From JAWKIW01 sp041394145 (GTDB lineage Bacteria > Actinomycetota > Acidimicrobiia > Acidimicrobiales > Acidimicrobilacustridaceae), in NCBI GenBank assembly GCA_041394145.1, contig JAWKIW010000004.1, positions 124,001 through 188,000 of the forward strand: DNA of 64,000 nucleotides. The letters are read 5' to 3'. Of this stretch, positions 9,075 through 16,357 are shown piece after piece (the stretch's first letter is position 1; each line of letters starts with the position of its first letter). A model generated the notes under the pieces. That model worked only from the letters and a program-made list of their open reading frames with translations, was not told where the DNA came from and made no database searches. The position numbers and the translations under genes were made by a program.

Positions 9075-10091
9075 TCAGGTCATCGGCTCGTAGCCGGGGA
9101 TGGCGTCGAGCGGTGTCGAGACCTGGACCTTGCACTCGGGGTGGCCGCCGAGCTTGCCGTGGGACCAGCGGATCTCGCAGTAGCCCTCGACCGGGTGGTG
9201 CTCGCCGGTGGCCCGCTCGACGACGTCGGCCCGCCAGTTCACCTGGGGCTGGCCGGCGTGGGCGTCGACGACCTGGAAGCGCCGCAGCGTGTAGCGGTCG
9301 CGCCAGGAGCGGGTGTCGGTGACCGCCAGCTGCACGGGCGCGGCGCCCTTGGTGCCGAGCAGCCAGTACGGTCCGCCGGCGATCCGCAGCATCCGGAACA
9401 GCATCTGGGTCTGCTGGGGGCGCGTGGCGCTCGACAGCCGGCGTCGCCACCGCAGCGTCGTGGCCACCGACACGGCTGCGCAGAGCTCGCCGTAGGCCCG
9501 CTCCTCGGCCGCGGGCGTGGCCGCGCCGGCGCGCAGCACCCCTTTGATCGAAGCCCGGTGGTCGGCCTCGAGGTCGCGCACGTCGGTAGGCAGCGCGTCG
9601 AGACCGGGGCGCCGTCGGACGGCGCGGTAGTAGGCCTGCAGCTCGCCGAGCGCCACCTCCTCGTACCACGACGGCCGGCTCGGCGGGGCGTCGTCGGCGA
9701 GGAGCTCGTCGACGAGCGTCCCCGGCGCGGTGTTGAGCACGCAGGTCGAGTCGTACTTGGCCTGCAGGAACCACACGCGGTCGACGGTGAGGTCGCGGGG
9801 CACGTCGGAGGTCCACACCGAGCGCCCGCCCCCGCTCCACTCGACGTGCTCGGGTGCGCGGCCTCGGAGCACCACGCGACGGAACTCGTGGCCGTTGTGC
9901 AGCGCTCGGAGCAGGAGGTCGCGGTCGGGGTGCCCGGTCGCCGTCGTCGGCAGCACCACGGGCTTCCACACCTCGTCGGCGATGCCTGGCAGCACCACGC
10001 GCTCGACGGACTCGGGCCAGGCGCCGCGCTGGTCCCAGGACAGCCCCACGGCGGTGGCCAGCTCGGTGAGCTTCGTCTTGTCGGTGGCCAT
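9075..10091 (-). CDS. Methyltransferase-linked hypothetical protein, possible PD-(D/E)XK-type nuclease
   Basis: A 338-residue soluble protein starting 18 bases after the methyltransferase stop, so almost certainly co-transcribed. Family not recognised. Around residues 98-115 the pattern PRDLTVDRVWFLQAKYDS places an Asp, a beta-strand and Q-A-K in an order reminiscent of the D...(E/Q)xK core of restriction-type nucleases, but the fold cannot be proved by eye. Later segments (ASIKGVLRAG; RPQQTQMLFRMLRIAGGPYW) look helical. The context, exonuclease plus DNA methyltransferase, suggests a role in DNA restriction, repair or modification. Confidence 0.7.
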   Translation of the reverse strand: MATDKTKLTELATAVGLSWDQRGAWPESVERVVLPGIADEVWKPVVLPTTATGHPDRDLLLRALHNGHEFRRVVLRGRAPEHVEWSGGGRSVWTSDVPRDLTVDRVWFLQAKYDSTCVLNTAPGTLVDELLADDAPPSRPSWYEEVALGELQAYYRAVRRRPGLDALPTDVRDLEADHRASIKGVLRAGAATPAAEERAYGELCAAVSVATTLRWRRRLSSATRPQQTQMLFRMLRIAGGPYWLLGTKGAAPVQLAVTDTRSWRDRYTLRRFQVVDAHAGQPQVNWRADVVERATGEHHPVEGYCEIRWSHGKLGGHPECKVQVSTPLDAIPGYEPMT

Positions 10092-10108
10092 CGGGGGTCG
10101 CGTCGGCG

Positions 10109-11758
10109 TCAGCCGCCGCGCGTGCGCCGGGTCGACGGGTACAGCGCACCGATCGGGCCCTCGTGCGCACCCGAGGCGTACTGGACCAGTCGGCCGAGTC
10201 CGTCGCGCCGCAGCACCTCCACGGCGTCGAACACGAGGCCGTCGTCGCGGGCGGTCTGCAGCGCCGTGGCGCCTGCGGTGCCCCGTGCCGGCAGGTCGCT
10301 GGTGAGCAGCACGAGGGGGACCACCTCGGCGTCAGCGGCCCGCAGCACGGCGGCCTTGCCGAGCGCCCGCCACAGCGCGTCCGTCCGCCGCAGGCCCGGT
10401 CGGTCGCTTCCCTTGGTGAGCGCGCCGGAGACGTCGAAGCGCCACGGGCGCCCGCCGCGATCGGACGCCGTGAACGTGACGTCGGCACCGGCGACGGCCC
10501 GGCTCCGGTCGCTGACGGCGACGAACCCGGCGCCTTCGAGGACGGCGCGGGCGATCTCCTTCAGCGCGAGCCCCTCGTCGACGGCGCGGGCGACGAGCTG
10601 CTCGAGGTCGGCGACGGGGTCGTCGGGGTCGCCACCTCCCGCCGGTTCGCCCGCCCGACGGTCGGTGCCCGGCGGCGTGGCGCTCGAGGGCAGGACCACG
10701 CTCGTGGACGACCGCGCCGCCTCGGCATCGTGGTCGGCGCGCGCCCGGTCCGCGCGGGCGCGCGCCGCCGCGACGTAGTCGGCGTCGGTGTCGTAGCCGA
10801 AGTAGTAGCGGCCGGTGCGGATGGCGGCGACGGCGGTCGAGCCCGACCCCATGAAGGGGTCGAGCACGAGGTCGCCACGGTAGGTGTAGAGCTCGATCAG
10901 CCGCTGGGGCAGCTCCACCGGGAACGGCGCCGGGTGGCCGACGCGCGTGGCGCTCTCGGTGGGCACGTCCCAGACGTCGGTCGTCCAGGACATGAAGTCC
11001 TCTTTGAAGATGGTGTCCTCGTGGGGGAGGCCCTCGCGCTCCCGCCGGGGGCGCGGGCGGGCCCGGTCGAAGCGACCCTTGGACGCCACCACGATCCGCT
11101 CGGTGAGGTCGCGCAGGACCGGGTTGGAGGCGCTCTGGAACGAACCCCACGCGCAGCTCCCCGAGCTTCCCTCGGCCTTGCGCCAGACGATCTCGCCGCG
11201 CAGCAGCAGGCCGAGGTCGTCCTCGAGGATGCGCACGACGTCGGCCGCCAGCGATCGGTAGGGCTTGCGGCCGAGGTTGGCGACGTTCACGGCGATGCGG
11301 CCGCCGGGCTCGAGGGCCTCGGCGCAGGCGGCGAACACGTCGTGCAGCATCTGCAGGTACTCGAGGTAGGAGCCGGGGATGTGGCCCTGGCCGAGCGCCT
11401 CCTCGTACTCCTTGCCGGCGAAGTAGGGCGGTGAGGTGACCACCAGCGCGACCGAACCGGGTTCGAGCCGCGGCACGAGCGTGCCCATCTGCCGAGCGTC
11501 GCCGCACACGATCTGGTCGACGATGGGCTGGCGGGCGACGGTGTCGTCGTCGGAGACGGTCGGTGCCTTGAACCGAGCGTAGAAGTCGCTGGCGTCGTGG
11601 TTCTCACGGCGGCCCACGCCGAACGCGGACGTGGAGGTGGCGCTGCGCTGCCTGGGCACCCGGCGTCGTCCCTTCCCGGTGGTCGGTGCGGGCGCAGCGG
11701 TCGGCGACGCGTCGCCCGCGGCCCGTGGCCGGATCCTACGGGCTGGGGCGCCGCTCAC
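10109..11758 (-). CDS. Site-specific DNA methyltransferase with additional C-terminal domain
   Basis: 549 residues from the GTG at 11758, which overlaps the exonuclease stop as GTGA. Residues 1-75 are basic and probably disordered. The catalytic motif TSPPYF (108-113) precedes the AdoMet motif DPFMGSGST (300-308), the beta-class order of amino-methyltransferases; S/T-PPY is commonest in N4-cytosine enzymes but also occurs in N6-adenine ones. From about residue 383 an extra domain carries DVTFTASDRGG, WRFDVSGALTKG, LRRTDALWRALGKAAVL and PLVLLTSDLP. I recall this arrangement from other actinobacterial methylases; the domain looks alpha/beta and may be nuclease-like. No separate specificity subunit is visible. 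Confidence 0.85.
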   Translation of the reverse strand: MSGAPARRIRPRAAGDASPTAAPAPTTGKGRRRVPRQRSATSTSAFGVGRRENHDASDFYARFKAPTVSDDDTVARQPIVDQIVCGDARQMGTLVPRLEPGSVALVVTSPPYFAGKEYEEALGQGHIPGSYLEYLQMLHDVFAACAEALEPGGRIAVNVANLGRKPYRSLAADVVRILEDDLGLLLRGEIVWRKAEGSSGSCAWGSFQSASNPVLRDLTERIVVASKGRFDRARPRPRREREGLPHEDTIFKEDFMSWTTDVWDVPTESATRVGHPAPFPVELPQRLIELYTYRGDLVLDPFMGSGSTAVAAIRTGRYYFGYDTDADYVAAARARADRARADHDAEAARSSTSVVLPSSATPPGTDRRAGEPAGGGDPDDPVADLEQLVARAVDEGLALKEIARAVLEGAGFVAVSDRSRAVAGADVTFTASDRGGRPWRFDVSGALTKGSDRPGLRRTDALWRALGKAAVLRAADAEVVPLVLLTSDLPARGTAGATALQTARDDGLVFDAVEVLRRDGLGRLVQYASGAHEGPIGALYPSTRRTRGG

Positions 11759-12543
11759 GAGGCACCTCCGGGGGTCGTCGGGGCGGCGGGCGCGGCGACC
11801 GCCCCGGGCCGCGCCGTGGCCGCGACCGGCGGGCCGGCGAGGCGGTCGACGGCGCCGCGCATGGACGGCCACCGGCGCAGCACGAGCTCGCGGGTGCAGC
11901 GGGCGTCGCTGGCCACGTAGGCGCGCACGACCTCGTCGTCGAGCAGGTGCAGGCGGCCGGCGTCGACGGTGATCGGCTGCAGGCCGACCAGGCGGGCGAC
12001 GGTCTTCAGCGAGCACGACATCCCCAGCGCGGGGGCCACGTCGGCCCGGAACACGCGGTAGGCGTCGAGGTGGGCCAGGCCGTGCCACGTCGCCCGGTAG
12101 GCGCCGGCGTGGCCGGGCAGGGGCTCGCGCACGCGCCACGCCGGGTCGGCGGCCAGCCGCAGGGCGACCGGTGCGCCGGCGGCCGCCGCCCGATCGGCGA
12201 GGAACGGCAGGTCGAACGCCGCGCCGTTCCACGTGGCGAGCACGCCGGGTCCGAGCGCGCCGAGGTGGCGGTCGAGGCGGGCGAGCAGCTCGGTCTCGTC
12301 GGCGTCGTCGAACACGACGTCGCCGTCGGGGCTCGCCACCGCCACCGCCACCACCCGGCTCACCCGGGGGTCGAGCCCGTCCTCGGTCGTGTCGGTCTCG
12401 ACGTCGAGGGCGTGCACCGCCGCCGGCTCGTCCGTACGGTCGGCCACCCCCTCGAGCGGCCGGTCGGTCGGCTCGACGATCGGCTCGTCGAGCGGCTCGT
12501 CGAGCGGCTCGACGGTCGGCCGCTGGTCTGGGTCACTCCGCAT
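11755..12543 (-). CDS. DnaQ-fold 3'-5' exonuclease (PolB-exonuclease-like)
   Basis: A 262-residue protein with the three motifs of DEDDy exonucleases: ALDVETDTTEDG (Exo I, D-x-E), ATWNGAAFDLPFL (Exo II, N-x3-F-D) and YVASDARCTREL (Exo III, Y-x3-D). This resembles the exonuclease domain of family B polymerases rather than DnaQ epsilon itself, and no polymerase domain is attached. Residues 1-35 are acidic with repeated DEP units. ATG 12543 has TAGGGT 7 nt upstream. It is the first gene of the exonuclease-methyltransferase-9075 operon, joined by a 4-base GTGA overlap. Confidence 0.85.
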   Translation of the reverse strand: MRSDPDQRPTVEPLDEPLDEPIVEPTDRPLEGVADRTDEPAAVHALDVETDTTEDGLDPRVSRVVAVAVASPDGDVVFDDADETELLARLDRHLGALGPGVLATWNGAAFDLPFLADRAAAAGAPVALRLAADPAWRVREPLPGHAGAYRATWHGLAHLDAYRVFRADVAPALGMSCSLKTVARLVGLQPITVDAGRLHLLDDEVVRAYVASDARCTRELVLRRWPSMRGAVDRLAGPPVAATARPGAVAAPAAPTTPGGAS

Positions 12544-12550
12544 GGTGTCG

Positions 12551-12556
12551 ACCCTA
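12551..12556 (-). promoter_or_regulatory. -10 element TAGGGT, leaderless type
   Basis: Minus-strand TAGGGT ends 7 nt before the ATG at 12543 and would drive the exonuclease-methyltransferase operon. Confidence 0.45.
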
Positions 12557-12666
12557 CGCAGGCCCTGTGACAGCGAGGCGGGCGGGCCCGTCGCAGGCCT
12601 CCCCTCGGCGCCGAACGCGGTGCGAGGGCACATCCGGTGCGAGGCGGCCGGGCCGGCGCACGCCGG

Positions 12667-13509
12667 TCAGCCCGCCAGTGGGGCCAGGGCGTCCGCGATC
12701 GGCGTCAGCACGGCCGGCGTGTGGGGCGTCGGCAGGTAGACGATCGCCAGGTCGACGCCGGCCTCGGCGAAGGCGGCGCACTCCTCGGCCAGCGCGTCGG
12801 GCCCGTCGTCGGGGCGGAACCACACGTGGATCGACGTCGTCATCGTCGACGGGTCGCGCCCGACCTGCTCGCAGGCGGTCGCCAGGTCGTCGCGGGCGCG
12901 CTGCCAGTCCTGCACCGAGCCGCCCGGGTGGTTCCAGTGCTGGGCCCAGCGGGCGGCGGCGGGCAGCAGCCGCTTCGGCCCCACACCGCCGATGCAGATC
13001 GGCGGGTGCGGTCGCTGGACGGGCTTGGGCTCGCAGCGGGCGTCGGTGAGCGTGAAGTGCCGACCTGCGAAGGACGTCGTCTCCTGCGTGAGCAGCCCCA
13101 CGATGACCTCGCACGCCTCGTCGAAGCGGTCGAAGCGCTCGGTCAGGGTGCCGAGGGGGATGCCGTAGGCGTCGGCCTCGTCCTGGTTCCAGCCGGCGCC
13201 GAGGCCGAGCTCGAGCCGTCCGCCCGACACGATGTCGACCGTCGCGGCCATGTTCGCCAGCACGGCCGGGTGGCGGTAGGGGATGCCCGTGACCAGCACG
13301 CCGCACCGGAGGCGGGTGGTGGCCTGCGCCAGCGCGGTGGTGGCGCTCCAGCCCTCCAGGCACGGACCCGTCGGGTCGGAGAAGATCGGGTAGAAGTGGT
13401 CGAAGGTCCACCCCGACTCGAACACGTCGATCCCGTCGGCCTCCCGCCAGACCGCGAGCATGGCGTCCCACGTGGTGTGCTGCGGCGAGGTCTTGAAGGC
13501 GAAGCGCAT
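12667..13509 (-). CDS. LLM-class F420-dependent oxidoreductase
   Basis: 280 residues, a TIM-barrel luciferase-like monooxygenase. Recognisable parts are the N-terminal FAFKTSPQHTTWDAM, GWTFDHFYPIF near the active site, the conserved GGRLELGLGAGWNQDEADAYG motif of F420/FMN-binding LLM proteins, and PHPPICIGGVGPKRLL. These enzymes use reduced F420 or FMN to oxidise or reduce small molecules; the substrate is unknown. The motif set matches actinobacterial F420-type members, and an F420-biosynthesis gene (cofC) lies at 32973. ATG 13509 has TACCGT 6 nt upstream. A related, frameshifted LLM gene is at 54804. Confidence 0.85.
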   Translation of the reverse strand: MRFAFKTSPQHTTWDAMLAVWREADGIDVFESGWTFDHFYPIFSDPTGPCLEGWSATTALAQATTRLRCGVLVTGIPYRHPAVLANMAATVDIVSGGRLELGLGAGWNQDEADAYGIPLGTLTERFDRFDEACEVIVGLLTQETTSFAGRHFTLTDARCEPKPVQRPHPPICIGGVGPKRLLPAAARWAQHWNHPGGSVQDWQRARDDLATACEQVGRDPSTMTTSIHVWFRPDDGPDALAEECAAFAEAGVDLAIVYLPTPHTPAVLTPIADALAPLAG

Positions 13510-13515
13510 GGCCGG

Positions 13516-13521
13516 ACGGTA
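13516..13521 (-). promoter_or_regulatory. -10 element TACCGT, leaderless type
   Basis: Minus-strand TACCGT ends 6 nt before the LLM oxidoreductase ATG at 13509. Confidence 0.4.
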
Positions 13522-13568
13522 GCCCTCCCGCCGCGGCGTGGCCCGGGGCAGCGACGCCTCCGCCCGCG

Positions 13569-14957
13569 TCAGGCGCCGGGTGGGTCGAGCAGGTCGGTGA
13601 CGAGGGCGGCGACCGCCGAGCGCTCGGACCGGGTGAGCGTGACGTGGGCGAACAGCGGATGGCCCTTGAGCGTCTCGATCACCGACACCACGCCGTCGTG
13701 GCGGCCGACTCGGAGGTTGTCGCGCTGGGCGACGTCGTGGGTGAGGATGACCCGGCTGCCGCGCCCGAGCCGGCTCAGGGCGGTGAGCAGGACCGAGCGC
13801 TCGAGGTTCTGGGCCTCGTCGATGATGACGAACGAGTCGGTGAGGCTCCGGCCCCGGATGTGGGTGAGGGGGAGCACCTCGAGCAGGTCGCGGCACAGCA
13901 CCTCCTCGATGACCTCGGGGCCCATCACCGACTCGAGGGCGTCGGTGACCGCCGCAGCCCACGGGTTCATCTTCTCGGACTCGGAGCCGGGCAGGAACCC
14001 GAGGTCCTGACCGCCGACGGCGTACAGCGGACGGAAGACGATGACCCGCTTGTGCGTGCGCTGCTCGAGCACGGCATCGAGGCCGGCGGCGAGGGCGAGC
14101 ACGCTCTTGCCGGTCCCGGCGTTGCCGCCGAGGCTGACGATGCCGATGCCGTCGTCGGCGAGGAGGTCGATCGCCACCCGCTGCTCGGCCGAGCGGCCGC
14201 GCACGCCGAACAGCTCGAGCTCGGTGGGCACCAGCCGCAGGGTCTTGTCGGGGTGCACACGGGCCAGGGCCGACTGGGAGCCCGCGTGGAGGGCGACCCC
14301 GGTGTGGCACGGCAGGTCGGCGGGGGCCGGGCCGTCGTCGCCCAGCACCTCGGACAGCTCGACCACCCGCCGCTCGTAGAGGGCGTCGATGACGGTGCCG
14401 GCGACGTCGAGCTCGGTGAAGCCGGTCCACCCCGAGTCGAGCGCGAGCTCGTTGCGGTACTCGTCGGCCGCGAGGCCCACGATCGACGACTTCAGCCGGA
14501 GGGGGAGGTCCTTGGTGACGACCACGACCTCGTGGCCCTCGTTCGCGAGGTTGCGGGCCACGGCCAGGATCCGGTGGTCGTTGGCATCGGTCGACAGGGC
14601 GGCGGGGAGCAGGGCGAGGCTCTGGTGGTTGACCTCCACGCGCGCCGTGCCGCCCTGCTCGTTGACCGGCATGGGCTGCACCAGCGTGCCGTGGCGGACC
14701 CGCAGGTCCTCGAGCATGCGCAGGCTGCGACGGGCGGCCCAGCCCAGCTCGGGGTGGTGGCGCTTGCCCTCCAGCTCGGTCACGACGACCAGCGGCACCA
14801 CCACCTCGTGCTCGGCGAAGCGGGTCAGCGCGGTCGGATCCGCCAGCAGCACCGACGTGTCGAGCACGTACGACCGCCGGTGGCCCGCCGGCGCCGAGGA
14901 GGCGAAGGCCGGCGCCAGGGTCGGCACGACATGGGTCGGGGCGAAGGGATCGGTCAC
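13569..14957 (-). CDS. phoH2: PhoH2-type PIN domain-PhoH ATPase
   Basis: 462 residues from GTG 14957 (VTDPFAPTH), chosen because GGGAG lies about 7 nt upstream. An N-terminal PIN ribonuclease domain starts at YVLDTSVLLADPTALTRF (first catalytic Asp) with VVVPLVVVTELEGKRH, and DANDHRILAVA carries further acidic residues. The C-terminal PhoH ATPase has Walker A GNAGTGKSVLALAAG, Walker B SFVIIDEAQNLE and the sensor region ILTHDVAQRDN. Mycobacterial PhoH2 is an RNA-unwinding ribonuclease paired with PhoAT; no such antitoxin ORF is evident immediately upstream here. A PHO-box-like repeat is present in the adjoining gap. Confidence 0.9.
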   Translation of the reverse strand: MTDPFAPTHVVPTLAPAFASSAPAGHRRSYVLDTSVLLADPTALTRFAEHEVVVPLVVVTELEGKRHHPELGWAARRSLRMLEDLRVRHGTLVQPMPVNEQGGTARVEVNHQSLALLPAALSTDANDHRILAVARNLANEGHEVVVVTKDLPLRLKSSIVGLAADEYRNELALDSGWTGFTELDVAGTVIDALYERRVVELSEVLGDDGPAPADLPCHTGVALHAGSQSALARVHPDKTLRLVPTELELFGVRGRSAEQRVAIDLLADDGIGIVSLGGNAGTGKSVLALAAGLDAVLEQRTHKRVIVFRPLYAVGGQDLGFLPGSESEKMNPWAAAVTDALESVMGPEVIEEVLCRDLLEVLPLTHIRGRSLTDSFVIIDEAQNLERSVLLTALSRLGRGSRVILTHDVAQRDNLRVGRHDGVVSVIETLKGHPLFAHVTLTRSERSAVAALVTDLLDPPGA

Positions 14958-15130
14958 GCGGGCTCCCGGGAGGTCGGGCACCCCGGCGCGGTCATCCGCA
15001 GCACACCCCACCCGGGCCGGTGGCCCACGGGGACGGCTCGGGTGAGCCGGGGGTGGTCTGGGGTGCTTGGACGGACACCGCCGCCCATGTAAGCCGCCCG
15101 CCCGCTCGAGGCGGTGGATGCCGGGCGAGG

Positions 15131-15152
15131 GTTCATCCTGCGTTCACGCTCC
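15131..15152 (+). promoter_or_regulatory. Possible PHO box (two 11-nt direct repeats)
   Basis: GTTCATCCTGC is followed directly by GTTCACGCTCC. This is the architecture of Streptomyces PhoP boxes (tandem 11-nt units beginning GTTCA). It lies between the divergent phoH2 and HIT genes, 92 nt before the HIT start. Binding is inferred only. Confidence 0.35.
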
Positions 15153-15243
15153 CGTCGGTCGGGTCCGCCGCCCGGTCCTCCGAGCGCCGGCGCCCCCGCC
15201 CGACGCCGCCCGTGGTCGGGCGGCGATCGTGGGACGATGCGTC

Positions 15244-15672
15244 GTGCCCGACGCGGACCCCTGCCCGTTCTGCGCCATCGTCGCCGGGGCGGCGCCGGCC
15301 CACGTCGTGCTCGACGGCGAGGGCGCGGTGGGGTTCCTCGACCGTCGGCCCCTGTTCCCCGGCCACGTCCTGGTGGTGCCCCGCCGGCACGTGGTGACGC
15401 TGCCCGAGCTCCCGCCCGCCCTGCTCGGCCCCTTCTTCTCCGAGGTCCAGCGGGTGGCCGCCGCCCTCGTCGGCGGGTTCGGCGCCGAGGGCACCTTCGT
15501 GGCCACGAACAACGTCGTGAGCCAGAGCGTCGCCCACCTGCACGTCCACGTGGTGCCCCGACGGCGCGGCGACGGCCTGCGAGGCTTCTTCTGGCCGCGG
15601 CATCCCTACCGTGACGACGACGAGGCGGCGGCGGTGGCCCAGCGGGTGCGAGCGGCGCTCGCTGCCGCCTGA
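15244..15672 (+). CDS. HIT-family nucleotide hydrolase
   Basis: 142 residues from GTG 15244. The N-terminal C-x2-C (CPFC) followed by a two-strand core and the histidine triad SVAHLHVHVVPR (H-x-H-x-H) define a HIT protein of the HinT/Fhit branch, which hydrolyses nucleoside phosphoramidates or dinucleoside polyphosphates. Length and motif spacing are normal. It stands alone, divergent from phoH2 across a 286-base gap. The start is supported by frame and by loss of conservation upstream; no clear ribosome-binding site is seen, so the mRNA may be leaderless (GACGAT 5 nt upstream). Confidence 0.88.
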   Translation: MPDADPCPFCAIVAGAAPAHVVLDGEGAVGFLDRRPLFPGHVLVVPRRHVVTLPELPPALLGPFFSEVQRVAAALVGGFGAEGTFVATNNVVSQSVAHLHVHVVPRRRGDGLRGFFWPRHPYRDDDEAAAVAQRVRAALAAA

Positions 15673-15825
15673 TCGCCGCTGCAGCCCCGGACCCCCGCCG
15701 CCCCGACGCCCGACGATCGGTGACGCCGGAGGCGAGGGCCTCCTCGGCTAACGTTGGCGGCCCCGATCCGGTCCTGCTCGCTCCTGCGGATCGGCCACCG
15801 CCCGCTGCTGCTCCTGGAGACCGCC

Positions 15826-16281
15826 ATGCGCCGCCCCGCCGCCCTCGCCGCCTGCCTGGCCGCTGCGTTGGCGCTGGGTGCCTGCGGGAGCCCGAAGTCG
15901 TCGTCCTCGTCGCCCTCCTCGACGAGCCTGCCGGGCAGCCCCCAGGCCGCGGCCAACGGCGCGCCGGCACCGGCGCCGGGGCCGGCGGCGACGTTGCCGC
16001 CACAGTGCGGGCTCAGCGACGCCTGGGGCATCGCCTACCTGAAGGCCACCCAGGCGCCCGTCCCGGCGGCGCAGCAGGCCGAGACCGCGACGACCCTCGA
16101 CGAGAAGGCCACCGCCTTCGCCGCCGCGGTGCCCGAGCTGGCCCCGGCCATCACCACCCGCACCGACCTGGCGAAGAAGATCATGGCGGGCACCGCCACC
16201 GACGCCGACCGGCAGGCCGAGCTCGCAGCGCGCGACGCGATGAACGCCTGGTACGGCGGCGCGTGCCCTGCCGCCAAGTGA
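15826..16281 (+). CDS. Small lipoprotein, W-[YF]-x3-C family, member A
   Basis: 151 residues. ATG 15826 follows GGAG. Signal peptide with lipobox LGAC (about Cys20), a Ser/Pro/Ala linker (residues 22-50), then a helical domain opening at PPQC and closing with AGTATDADRQAEL and the terminal AWYGGACP. Three further proteins in this window (19946, 28513, 29342) share the bounding Cys pair, the length of about 85 residues between them and the terminal W-[YF]-x3-C; three of the four share AGTAT. The paired Cys could form a disulfide outside the membrane. Function unknown; no known domain recognised. Confidence 0.8.
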   Translation: MRRPAALAACLAAALALGACGSPKSSSSSPSSTSLPGSPQAAANGAPAPAPGPAATLPPQCGLSDAWGIAYLKATQAPVPAAQQAETATTLDEKATAFAAAVPELAPAITTRTDLAKKIMAGTATDADRQAELAARDAMNAWYGGACPAAK

Positions 16282-16357
16282 GCTGACGCAGCGGGACGTC
16301 GCGACGGCGCGGCGCCGCGGCGCCTCGCGTGCGGCGACCGCACCCACGCGGGGTCGG

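Noticed and set aside
5963..9322. Very long plus-strand frame (1119 codons) over the xylulokinase region
   Set aside because: It is antisense to thioesterase, xylulokinase and the repeat protein, all with recognisable motifs; high G+C content suppresses stops in the antiparallel frames.
10109..12232. Earlier start for the methyltransferase, adding about 158 residues
   Set aside because: The extra sequence is an out-of-frame copy of the exonuclease gene; the GTG overlapping its stop is a far better start.
15034..15049. Hairpin CGGCTC-N4-GAGCCG as a terminator for phoH2/HIT
   Set aside because: No T-run follows on either strand, and it lies before both genes, not after.
15001..15243. tRNA or small-RNA gene in the 286-base gap
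   Set aside because: No cloverleaf-like arms or T-loop (GTTCRA...) in the right arrangement were seen.
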